From Ascoidea asiatica (taxonomy: Eukaryota; Ascomycota; Saccharomycetes; Ascoideales; Ascoideaceae), in assembly GCA_001600695.1 (NCBI GenBank), contig BCKQ01000002.1:682001-746000 (forward strand): a stretch of DNA of 64,000 nucleotides, in the 5' to 3' direction. The notes beneath the pieces were generated by a model. It was not told the origin of the DNA, searched no databases, and was given only the letters and a program-made list of their open reading frames with translations. This document shows positions 41,503 through 50,085 of this stretch, piece by piece. How positions within the stretch are numbered: the first letter of the stretch is position 1; the number at the start of each line of letters is the position of its first letter. A program made the translations under genes and the position numbers.

Positions 41503-42082
41503 TTTAAATAAATTTATCATATCATATCATATCATCTTATTAAATCAAATCAAACCAAAGCTCATGTATTGTATTTAGTTTTTTCTACTGTGTATTTTAT
41601 ATTATCAATTAACATTGAATCATTATTAAATATTTTAATTTGAAATGATCGAAATTATCGATAAATTAATAATATTTCTGAAAATTTCCAGTTGTTAAAT
41701 GAAAAAACTGAAAAAAAATCTTTGAGAACAATACAGAGGGTCTTCTTTTCCGGATTTGTTTCCTGTTCCGAAGGGTTTCGTATAGAACTTTTTTCACCGC
41801 TCGTATCAAATCTACACTTTCGTATAGAATTATTCCACTTCAGGTTCGGCTCATAAAAATGGTTTCTTTTCGACCATAGACCCAGAAAGCATTTATCATT
41901 TAATTCGCCAGGCGAAGAATAAAATAATATTTTATACTGGTTATTTCAGTGATTTGATCTATTCAATCCACTTATTTAAAGAAGAAAATATTCTTTTATA
42001 TAACAGAAAAGAAATAATTTTTGAATCAGTATTCTTAAAAGTAATAATAATAGTAAGAATAATATTTATAACTTTGATAATA
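41503..42082. other. Intergenic region PTR3-like gene to ERG2
   Basis: Contains CATATCAT repeats after the PTR3-like stop (41517-41532) and, at 41740-41900, a patch with more G and C that holds the sterol-response-like sites of ERG2. The frame upstream of ERG2 is open from 41954 but is not conserved, so I exclude it. Confidence 0.65.
41778..41826 (+). promoter_or_regulatory. Two sterol regulatory elements (TCGTATA) upstream of ERG2
   Basis: TCGTATA, the core bound by Upc2/Ecm22, occurs at 41778-41784 and 41820-41826, each followed by GAA, so the 10-mer TCGTATAGAA is repeated. A near match TCGTATC lies between them at 41801-41807. They are 257-305 bp upstream of the ERG2 ATG, a usual distance. 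Confidence 0.65.
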
Positions 42083-42745
42083 ATGCGTTTACTTTTAGTT
42101 CTTCCAATTTTAACTTCGATAATTTATGCTGTTTTGAATAATTTATATTATTCTTGGTTACCTCAAAATTATATTTTTGATCCAAAAGAATTACAAGAAA
42201 TATCTTTAATTGCAATAAATAGAAATCAAAATAACACAACCGATGCTTTATTAGAAGATTTAACAAATTTACTTCAAGATAGATATGGTTCAAAATTAAT
42301 TAATCCTTTGAATAAAAATGATTGGGTTTTTAATAATGCTGGTGGAGCTATGGGTTCAATGTTTATTTTACATGCTTCAATTTCAGAATATTTAATCTTT
42401 TTTGGTACTGCTATAGGAACTGAAGGTCATACTGGAGCTCATTTTGCTGATGATTATTTTACAATTTTAGCAGGTGAACAAAGAGCTGCTTTTTCAAATG
42501 GTTTAAAACCAGAAATTTATTATCCTGGTGATCAACATCATTTAAAAAAAAGTAATGTTAAACAATATACAATGCCTGGTGAAAGTTGGGCTTTAGAATT
42601 AGCTCAGGGATGGATTCCTTCAATGTTACCATTTGGGTTTATGGATATGATAAGTTCAACTTTAGATTATCAAAATTTCTGGAAAACTTCTTATTTAACC
42701 GGTTATTATATGATTAATAATTTAATAACAAATAAAAAGTTTTGA
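42083..42745 (+). CDS. ERG2: C-8 sterol isomerase Erg2
   Basis: Erg2 converts fecosterol to episterol (delta-8 to delta-7) in the ER, and shares its fold with the sigma-1 receptor. From the Met at 42083 the product has 220 residues (S. cerevisiae 222), opening with the hydrophobic anchor [18 protein letters not shown]. Conserved blocks are [10 protein letters not shown] (about 28), [28 protein letters not shown] (about 88-116), [17 protein letters not shown] (about 121-137), HHLKKS, and the C-terminal [20 protein letters not shown]. The Glu and Asp of the middle block match the catalytic acids. The C-terminal NNLITNKKF ends like the S. cerevisiae protein. An open frame extends 43 codons further upstream, but the extension has no counterpart. 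It is convergent with LRO1. Confidence 0.95.
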   Translation: MRLLLVLPILTSIIYAVLNNLYYSWLPQNYIFDPKELQEISLIAINRNQNNTTDALLEDLTNLLQDRYGSKLINPLNKNDWVFNNAGGAMGSMFILHASISEYLIFFGTAIGTEGHTGAHFADDYFTILAGEQRAAFSNGLKPEIYYPGDQHHLKKSNVKQYTMPGESWALELAQGWIPSMLPFGFMDMISSTLDYQNFWKTSYLTGYYMINNLITNKKF

Positions 42746-43066
42746 ACCCAAAAAACTGGTAATCAATTTAAAAATGAAAAATACGAAAATAGAAAACATA
42801 GAATTTAGAATTTAGATTTTTTCTTGTAATTTTTTTTTTTTATTCTATTATTATTATTATAACTTTTTTTTTTTTATTTATAGTATTATTCTAATACACA
42901 TCAAGAATATTCAAACTATATAATGCAAAAAATGAATTAAATTGAAAAAAAAAAAAAAAGAATCATGAGGATTGTGAAGATTTTAAAGAGGATGAAATTG
43001 GAAAGATTAATGCGTTTTATTTCATCTCTATTCTCTTGTTTCTTTTATTTTTTCTCTTGAAAAAAG
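42746..43066. other. Intergenic region between convergent ERG2 and LRO1
   Basis: 321 bp of AT-rich sequence with homopolymer T and A runs (about 42833-42865 and 42945-42960), probably both 3' untranslated regions. No gene seen. Confidence 0.55.
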
Positions 43067-45187
43067 TTAAAAGTTCATTTTTTTGATATATTCAGGTAAT
43101 TTACTTATAATATTCTCTTCAATTAAATCATCTCTACCTGCAGCAACTTTTAAAACTAATTCATTTAATTCAGTTGAACCTAAAATATCAACATGCTCAG
43201 CAGTTTTAGCACCACCTCTAATATCAAATCTATCAGGCTCATGTTTAATTTCAACAATTTTAACTTTACTATTACCAGGATTATAAATTGAATTATGTTC
43301 TCTCCATTTATGACACATGGTATGAGTTATTAAAGAAACCGTACCATCACCATCACTATTTACTACAGCATTATTTGCATTATTTTCCATTGTTAAATTA
43401 AGTTTTGAAATTGATTTTAAAGATTCTTCTTTATAAGTATAAGCTCTTTCAGTTGGATTACCAATACCATAAAAACAATATATTTTCATATCTGGAGCAT
43501 TTGGTAAAGGAGCTTCTAATGGATTACTCCATTTTGAATAATCATTATTATTTAATTTTAATTGATTTTTATTATTTGCTATACCAAAAGAATAATGTTC
43601 TAAAGTTCTTCTTTGAAACCATTCTGGTGTTTGATCTAATAATAATTCAATACTTTCTTCAATTGTTAAATTTTTTTGAGAAAAAATTCCAACTTGTTTA
43701 TTGAAAGAAATAAATTTACCAAAGGATTCATCTAATGAAGTTCTATTACCATAATCATCATCTGGAGCAGAATTTAAATTACCCCAAATTTGATTACCGC
43801 CTTTTGGAATCATACTTGCAATACCACCAAAAGATCTTAACATATCTAATCTTTCTTTTTTACTAAAAAATTTTTCTAAACCATAAACAGCTAAAGCATT
43901 TAATTGTACAGTATCTTTCATTTCACCAGATAATAAACCAACAATTGCTTTTGGAGTACCAAGACTTGAACCAGAAATATCAACATATGCATGAATATAA
44001 TCATTACACCAATTTGAACCACCATTACCAAAATTTTTACCTTTTGCTTCAACCCATTTCATAAAATAAAATAAAATTTGAGAACCCATTGAATGTCCAA
44101 CTAAAGTTGCTTTTTTACCGGAATTTTTAACTTGAACTTCAATTTGAGCTTTTAAAGAAGAAAAATAATGATCTCTTCTTTCTAAATCAAGATAAGATAA
44201 TCTCCAATCATAAGAAGCACTAATCATATTATTTGGATTATAACCTAAAGCAGCTAAATTTGTTAAAATTTTTCCCCAAATCCAATAACCTGCAACAAAA
44301 TAATCAGTTGCTTCAAAACCTTGAGCAGCTCTAATATGAAAATTAGGTGGATCTAAACCAGTTTCAGGATCTAACATTATATGTTTTAACCAACAAGCTT
44401 TATTTGTAAACATTGTTCTTAACATATAAAAAGAACCCCATAATCTTTTTCTAAAATGAGGTTCAGAAGGACATTCATTTGTACCTTCAATACCCCAACT
44501 TTCTAAACCTGTACTTATAACACCAGGTACCATAATTACAGGATGATTAAAAGTTAAATTCTGATTTTTTCTCATATATTTACCAATTGCAAAATCATCA
44601 GTTGTTGTAATAATATGTTTATTTTGATCAATTTTTGCTTCTTTAATAATTTTTAAAAATGGTTTTGGTAAATTATCTTTAAATTCATCAAAAAAATCTA
44701 GAAAAGATTCATGAAATGAATCTAAATCAAAATCGAAATCAAAATCAATTAATTTATCTATTTCGGTTATATCCATTCCAGAATTTTTTGCACCAAAATA
44801 AATTGCAATAATTGCACCTAAAAGTGCACCTAAAATAAATATAAAATTTATAAATTTTAAAGATGATAATTTAGAGGATTTTTTATTTTTATTCTTATTT
44901 TTATTTTTTTTATCTTTATCTTTATCATTTTTTTTATTATTATTATCATCATGAATTATGGTTTCTTTATCAACTATTATTATTTTTTCAGTATTTGTGT
45001 TTGTATTTGACATTTTGCCTTTTGAATTTTTTTTTGTTTGATTCGAATTCGAATTATTATTATTAGTAGTTTTAGAACTCAAAGAGGAATCTTCAATTGA
45101 ATCAGCAATTATATTTACAATTGAATCAGGAGACGAAGGAGATAAATTTGATTTTCTTTTTGATCTTGATTTTCTTGATTTTGGCAT
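43067..45187 (-). CDS. LRO1: Phospholipid:diacylglycerol acyltransferase Lro1
   Basis: Lro1 (PDAT) transfers an acyl chain from a phospholipid to diacylglycerol to make triacylglycerol in the ER and nuclear membrane. The 706-residue protein (S. cerevisiae 661) has a basic, Ser/Asn-rich cytosolic N-terminus with a Lys run just before one membrane segment (FINFIFILGALLGAIIAIYFGA, about 106-128), and a large luminal LCAT-like domain. Landmarks are VMVPGVISTGLESWG (about 219), LWGSFYMLRTMF, DPETGLDPPNFHIRAAQGFE, the nucleophile Ser366 in GHSMG, SGEMKDTVQLN, and SDGDGTVSL with the catalytic Asp. RFDIRGGAKTAEHVDILGS (about 660) gives the catalytic His. It is convergent with ERG2; the shared lipid theme may be chance. 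Confidence 0.95.
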   Translation of the reverse strand: MPKSRKSRSKRKSNLSPSSPDSIVNIIADSIEDSSLSSKTTNNNNSNSNQTKKNSKGKMSNTNTNTEKIIIVDKETIIHDDNNNKKNDKDKDKKNKNKNKNKKSSKLSSLKFINFIFILGALLGAIIAIYFGAKNSGMDITEIDKLIDFDFDFDLDSFHESFLDFFDEFKDNLPKPFLKIIKEAKIDQNKHIITTTDDFAIGKYMRKNQNLTFNHPVIMVPGVISTGLESWGIEGTNECPSEPHFRKRLWGSFYMLRTMFTNKACWLKHIMLDPETGLDPPNFHIRAAQGFEATDYFVAGYWIWGKILTNLAALGYNPNNMISASYDWRLSYLDLERRDHYFSSLKAQIEVQVKNSGKKATLVGHSMGSQILFYFMKWVEAKGKNFGNGGSNWCNDYIHAYVDISGSSLGTPKAIVGLLSGEMKDTVQLNALAVYGLEKFFSKKERLDMLRSFGGIASMIPKGGNQIWGNLNSAPDDDYGNRTSLDESFGKFISFNKQVGIFSQKNLTIEESIELLLDQTPEWFQRRTLEHYSFGIANNKNQLKLNNNDYSKWSNPLEAPLPNAPDMKIYCFYGIGNPTERAYTYKEESLKSISKLNLTMENNANNAVVNSDGDGTVSLITHTMCHKWREHNSIYNPGNSKVKIVEIKHEPDRFDIRGGAKTAEHVDILGSTELNELVLKVAAGRDDLIEENIISKLPEYIKKMNF

Positions 45188-46007
45188 TGATTTAAAATGA
45201 TTAAAAAATCGAGAAATTGTAAATAAAATTTGAATTGATTAAAGTATGTAGCAAAAGCAAAATGAGAGAAAGGGAAAGAGAGAAGTATAATATAATATGA
45301 TACAATATGGTACAATAATATACAAAATATGAAAAATTGAGTGCAATATTTCTTCTAAGATTTAACTTTATATCAAATTAATATCAATTGTATATAAAAA
45401 TTATGAAATAAGAGAACTGAATATTTAATTAATATTTTTAAAAAATAGACCTTTTTTTTACTATCAACTGCTATTCTTCTATTCCACTAAGAGATTTGAG
45501 TCAAATTTGACCAGATTCAATTCAAAATAATTCAAAACAGAGCCATTTATTTGCAGGTAAAACGGGACCGGATCCGCCACAAGCGCAGCACGAGCGCCGG
45601 AACGGGGACAAGGAAATATATCAGTTTTCCGTTAACGTGCCACGCTTGGAGGCTAGTGATTATTTTGCGTGGCAGTGCAAAACAAACATAACCCAATGAA
45701 GTGGTCTCATGTATAATATGTTATTTGTATGTATTATTATGCGTCTAAAAGTTAAATGAAGTATGCATCCATTTTTGTTAGGAGAACCGTAATATTGGCC
45801 TCAATATTTTAATTTTTTCCACCACCATTTTTGAAATGACTCAATCTTCAGCATCGGAATCTTGAAATCTTCGAGTTAATATTTACAGGTTGATAGGTAA
45901 ATAATAAATACAATATTGAAAAATAAATTAAATATTGTTTTAATTAAAGTAAAATTTTTCTTTTATTCAACTTTCAAATATAATCTATTATCATTTGCTA
46001 AACAGAA
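45188..46007. promoter_or_regulatory. Divergent intergenic region LRO1 / PRO2 with Gcn4 sites
   Basis: 820 bp. Two perfect 7-bp Gcn4 motifs, TGAGTCA at 45497-45503 and TGACTCA at 45837-45843, the latter 165 bp before the PRO2 ATG. A patch richer in G and C at about 45540-45680 lies between. AT-rich sequence leads to the PRO2 start. No RNA gene seen. Confidence 0.65.
45837..45843. promoter_or_regulatory. Gcn4-type site upstream of PRO2
   Basis: TGACTCA, the optimal half-site pair for Gcn4/AP-1-like bZIP factors, lies 165-171 bp upstream of the PRO2 ATG. A second copy, TGAGTCA, is at 45497-45503. Both agree with general amino-acid control of proline synthesis known in S. cerevisiae. Confidence 0.6.
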
Positions 46008-47345
46008 ATGGCTGAAATTATTGCAAGAGATGCTCATCTTGCTTCCACTATACTTAAAACTTTATCAACTAATGAAAGAAATGATGCATTAATAAAAATT
46101 TATAATGGTTTAAAAGAAAATAAAGAAGAAATTTTATCTGCAAATAAAATTGATTTAGATTTAGCATATGAAAAGAATTTGTCATCATCAATTATAAAAA
46201 GATTAGATTTATCAAATTCTGATAAATTTAATTCAATGTTGCAAGGTATTAAAGATGTTAAATCTTTAGAAGATCCAATTGGTAAAATTTTATTAGCAAA
46301 AAAATTAGATAATGATTTAAATTTATATAAAATTTCATCACCAATTGGAGTTTTATTAATAATTTTTGAGTCAAGACCTGAAGTAATTGCAAATATTACT
46401 GCTTTAGCTATAAAATCTGGTAATTCTGCAATTTTAAAAGGTGGTAAAGAATCTTTAAATACTTTTAAAATTATGTCAAAAATTATAAATAATATTTTAG
46501 ATAATGAAACAAATTTACCAAAAAATTCAATTCAATTAATTTCTGAAAGATCACAAGTTTCTGAATTATTAAATCAAGATAAATATATTGATTTAGTTAT
46601 TCCAAGAGGTTCAAATGATTTAGTTAGATATATTAAATCAAATACAAAAATTTCTGTTTTAGGACATTCTGATGGAATTTGTTCAATTTATATTGATAAT
46701 TTTATAAATATTGAAAAAACTTTAAAAATTATTATTGATTCAAAAACTAATTATCCTGCAGGTTGTAATGCTGTTGAAACTTTATTAATCAATAAAAATT
46801 TAGATAAAAATTTAATTTTTGAAATTTTGAATAATTTAATTAAAAATAATGTTAAAATTCATTTACATTCAAATTTAATTAGTTATATTAATGAAAATGA
46901 AATTATATTAGATAAAAATTTTATAATTCCTGCAATTGAAGAAGATTTTAATAAAGAATTTTTATCACTTGAAATTGCAATAAAATTAGTTGATTCTGTT
47001 GATGAAGCAATTAATCATATCAATACACATTCTTCAAAACATACAGATGCTATAATAACTGAAAATGAATTAATTGCAAAAAAATTCTTAAATGCTATTG
47101 ATTCTGCTGGGGTTTATTGGAATTGTAGTACAAGATTTGCTGATGGTTATAGATATGGTTTTGGAACTGAAGTTGGAATTTCAACAAGTAAACTTCATGC
47201 AAGAGGTCCAGTTGGTTTAGATGGTTTAGTATGTTATCAATATCAACTTAGAGGTAATGGTCATATAGCTGGTGATTATGTTGGTGCTGGAGGTTCAAAA
47301 CAATTCATTCATCAAAATATTGATATAAATTCAGTAGTTTTATAG
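46008..47345 (+). CDS. PRO2: Gamma-glutamyl phosphate reductase Pro2
   Basis: Second step of proline biosynthesis: NADPH-dependent reduction of gamma-glutamyl phosphate to glutamate-5-semialdehyde. The 445-residue product (S. cerevisiae 456) is an aldehyde-dehydrogenase-fold enzyme. It has ISSPIGVLLIIFESRPEVIANI (about 107-128), KSGNSAILKGGKES, IPRGSNDLVRYI (about 200), GHSDGICSIY and the catalytic Cys253 in NYPAGCNAVETLL. Towards the end come EFLSLEIAIKLVDSVDEAI, YWNCSTRFADGYRYGFGTEVGIST and KLHARGPVGLDGLVCYQYQ. The start MAEIIARDAHLAS is of family length. It is regulated, by inference, through the upstream Gcn4 motifs. Confidence 0.96.
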   Translation: MAEIIARDAHLASTILKTLSTNERNDALIKIYNGLKENKEEILSANKIDLDLAYEKNLSSSIIKRLDLSNSDKFNSMLQGIKDVKSLEDPIGKILLAKKLDNDLNLYKISSPIGVLLIIFESRPEVIANITALAIKSGNSAILKGGKESLNTFKIMSKIINNILDNETNLPKNSIQLISERSQVSELLNQDKYIDLVIPRGSNDLVRYIKSNTKISVLGHSDGICSIYIDNFINIEKTLKIIIDSKTNYPAGCNAVETLLINKNLDKNLIFEILNNLIKNNVKIHLHSNLISYINENEIILDKNFIIPAIEEDFNKEFLSLEIAIKLVDSVDEAINHINTHSSKHTDAIITENELIAKKFLNAIDSAGVYWNCSTRFADGYRYGFGTEVGISTSKLHARGPVGLDGLVCYQYQLRGNGHIAGDYVGAGGSKQFIHQNIDINSVVL

Positions 47346-47758
47346 TTGTTTCTTTAACACAAATAATAAATACACAAATTCAAAATTGTAAATTTTCAAT
47401 TCTCTTACCATAAAAGTATTGATACCATTTTATCAATTAGCATATGTCAACCTGAAATACCGGAACCAAATTTCACGGTTCGAATCTGTTCGCAGGCCAC
47501 TGCCAACCATTTTATTTGTTAATATTTGCAAGATTCCAGTGCATTTCAGATCATTTCTCCCCTTCCTTGCCACAGCAAAACCTAACGTTAGTTACAACAG
47601 TAATAATAATAACTATAAATATAATAACAATAAATAACACTCTTGATTCAGTTAAAAGATCAAGTAAATATATATTAAATAATCATTAGAATAATTATGA
47701 TAAATATATAAGCTTATTTATTCAAATGTATTTATAATCATATAATAATCATTAAATA
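47346..47758. other. Intergenic region PRO2 to AVO2
   Basis: 413 bp. A patch with more G and C lies at about 47440-47600 and contains the palindrome TAACGTTA at 47583-47590. An open frame at 47419-47637 has no recognisable domain. A box-B-like GGTTCGAATC at 47477-47486 is not part of a tRNA fold. Confidence 0.55.
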
Positions 47759-49591
47759 ATGATTGATCCTAGAGTTAGATTAAGAAATGCAATAATTACT
47801 GGAAGTTTTGTAATTGTTAAAAGATTATTAAGAAGATTTCCAGAATTATTAGAAAATAGAGATCCCAAAAATGGTTGGTCTTCATTACATTATTCAAGTT
47901 ATTTTGGTCATTTACAAATTTCTTCATATTTAATTAATTTAGGTCATGATAAAAATGAAATTTCAATAACTTTTAAAAATAATACTTGTATTCATTTAGC
48001 TACAATTAATAATCAATTTCAATCTTTAAATTTATTATTAAAATTTTTTCCAAATTATATTAATATTAAAGGTGATGATTTACAAACTCCATTACATTTT
48101 TCTGCAAAATTTAATTCAATTGATTGTTTAAAAATTTTATTAGCTAATAATGCAAATGTTAATGCTTTAGATATTAATGGTAATACTGCTTTACATCTTG
48201 CTTCAAAATTTGGTAATAAAAAGATAATTAAACTATTAATGATTAGTTCTTCAGATTTAGATATGAAAAATATAAATGATTGGTTACCAATTCAATTATC
48301 TTGTTCTGAATCTGTTAAAAGTTATATAAAAAAAATAGATAATGAAATTCAACAAAAAATTATTCCGATTAACAGACAATCAAATATAACAATCAATAAC
48401 AATAACATTAATAATAATAACATTAATAATAATAATAATATTATTATGAACAACAACAACAATAATAATAATATAAGATATTCTGGTAATTATTCTACAA
48501 CATATACTCCAAGTTTAGTTTCAACTGTAAGTTTTCAACCTTATAATTCAATTAAAACAAATTCAATAAATTCAATATCTCCTTCAAGAAATAGATCTAA
48601 TACAACAAGTACGAAAAGTAAATCTCCAATTTCTTATACAACTTCAAATAATTCAAGACATAATTCAACAACTTTCCCACTTTTACCTTCAATTGTATCT
48701 GCAAAATCTTTAAGATCAAAAAGTAGTTCAATATCTGAAGAATCTGCTGAATATGATAATAATTATAATGATAATGGTGTGAATAATAATTATGATGGCA
48801 GAATTTTATCAACTCAATTAGAAAGTCAAGAAGATATACTTTCAAGAAAACCTTCAATTCCAGATTTCATAAATCATTCTTCTCCTTCAACTCCAATTCA
48901 AAAACCAGCATCTTTTATAAATGATAATATTAATAATTCTAATTCTTTATCTCCAATATCAAATCAATATATAAAACCTATACATGATAGAAGAAATAAA
49001 CTTTCTAATGATGATATAAACAATAAAAGCAAAAGTAAAAATAAAGAAAAAATTAAAATTAGAAAAACTAGTGTAAGTGAAAGTAATGATGAAAAAACTG
49101 TTAGAAGTTTTAGATCCAATTCAAATTTAAAATCAAATGTAAATGGTAATGGTCGTTCAAGATCTTCTTCAATCGTTTCAAATGTTTTTAGAAATCATTC
49201 TAATTCATTAAGCTCTTTCTTCTCATTTCATAATAATAATAGTAATAATAATAACCAAAATAATTCAAATAATCATTTATCAATAAATAAAACAGAATCA
49301 TCAAATTTATCTGCTAAAAATTCTCCTCAAAAATCAGTTCATATTTCAAAAAGTGCAGCATCCATTAAAAATAATATACAAACTAATCCTAATAATGATA
49401 ACATAAAATATAATCAAATCAATGAACATTTACCTTTAAATAATTCTTCAAATAACTTAGTTCCTTGGAATAAATCTCCAAGTAAATTTTTTTCAAAAAA
49501 AAATGATAATAATAAAAAAAATGACAATTTGGGAATATTATCCGTTCCAATTACAAATTTATATAAAGATAAAAAGACTTCAAAAGATTGA
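47759..49591 (+). CDS. AVO2: Ankyrin-repeat TORC2 subunit, Avo2-like
   Basis: Avo2 is a peripheral subunit of TOR complex 2, which controls actin and sphingolipid signalling. The 610-residue protein (S. cerevisiae Avo2 426) begins MIDPRVRLRNAIITGSFVIVKRLLRR, as in that protein. About five ankyrin repeats follow (about 10-205), including NGWSSLHYSSYFGHLQISSYLINLGHDK, NNTCIHLATINNQFQSLNLLL, LQTPLHFSAKFNSIDCLKILL and NGNTALHLASKFGNKKIIKLL. The C-terminal 400 residues are disordered, rich in Asn and Ser, with repeated Arg/Lys-x-x-Ser sites that fit phosphoregulation by AGC kinases. The extra length is all in this tail. Other ankyrin proteins are possible, but the N-terminal match is specific. Confidence 0.87.
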   Translation: MIDPRVRLRNAIITGSFVIVKRLLRRFPELLENRDPKNGWSSLHYSSYFGHLQISSYLINLGHDKNEISITFKNNTCIHLATINNQFQSLNLLLKFFPNYINIKGDDLQTPLHFSAKFNSIDCLKILLANNANVNALDINGNTALHLASKFGNKKIIKLLMISSSDLDMKNINDWLPIQLSCSESVKSYIKKIDNEIQQKIIPINRQSNITINNNNINNNNINNNNNIIMNNNNNNNNIRYSGNYSTTYTPSLVSTVSFQPYNSIKTNSINSISPSRNRSNTTSTKSKSPISYTTSNNSRHNSTTFPLLPSIVSAKSLRSKSSSISEESAEYDNNYNDNGVNNNYDGRILSTQLESQEDILSRKPSIPDFINHSSPSTPIQKPASFINDNINNSNSLSPISNQYIKPIHDRRNKLSNDDINNKSKSKNKEKIKIRKTSVSESNDEKTVRSFRSNSNLKSNVNGNGRSRSSSIVSNVFRNHSNSLSSFFSFHNNNSNNNNQNNSNNHLSINKTESSNLSAKNSPQKSVHISKSAASIKNNIQTNPNNDNIKYNQINEHLPLNNSSNNLVPWNKSPSKFFSKKNDNNKKNDNLGILSVPITNLYKDKKTSKD

Positions 49592-50085
49592 AAAATATTT
49601 CAATCAAAAGTCTGAAAAAAAACTTTTATTTTTTTTTTATATTATATTATATTAACCTGTATTATTATAGTCAGTCATAAACAATTTCTTTTTTATTTAT
49701 TTTTCAAACTTTTAACGATCTCTTAACAAATCAATCTTTCATCATTTTTATTTAAATCTTTATAGTTACTCCTAATAAAATTAATTTTAGTAACTTTTAC
49801 AACAATAATCATTTTTGATTGATATTCATCAGTTTTACACTACGCGTAATTATCAGTAAATTTGATTTAATTTTCGCGTCTTAAAACCTAAAACATGATT
49901 TACATCCCCCATCCATACTCGTGGCTTTACTTTCATTTGGCTGAGTTTTAAAATTTCATTGAATATTTAAAGCTTTTCAACTATTCTGGAAGATGATCAA
50001 AAACATCAAAATATTAAAAGAAGTATAATTTTTTTGAAATAATATGCAAAATCTTTTTAATTACTCTTAAGAAAGATCATATTCA
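49592..50085. promoter_or_regulatory. Intergenic region AVO2 to DPB2, with an MCB element
   Basis: 494 bp. A perfect MluI cell-cycle box ACGCGT is at 49842-49847, and a partial CGCGT at 49876-49880, 200-245 bp before the DPB2 ATG. AT-rich sequence otherwise, with poly-T at 49620-49645. No gene seen. Confidence 0.6.
49842..49847. promoter_or_regulatory. MCB (ACGCGT) element upstream of DPB2
   Basis: ACGCGT is the binding site of MBF (Mbp1-Swi6), which drives G1/S transcription of DNA replication genes. It lies 239 bp upstream of the DPB2 ATG; S. cerevisiae DPB2 is also cell-cycle regulated through this element class. Confidence 0.6.

Noticed and set aside
41954-42082. 43-codon N-terminal extension of ERG2
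   Set aside because: S. cerevisiae Erg2 aligns from the Met at 42083 with nearly identical length; the extension covers the promoter-proximal region.
47470-47500. tRNA-like B-box GGTTCGAATC
   Set aside because: The flanking bases do not form a T-arm stem, and no acceptor, D or anticodon arm fits upstream.
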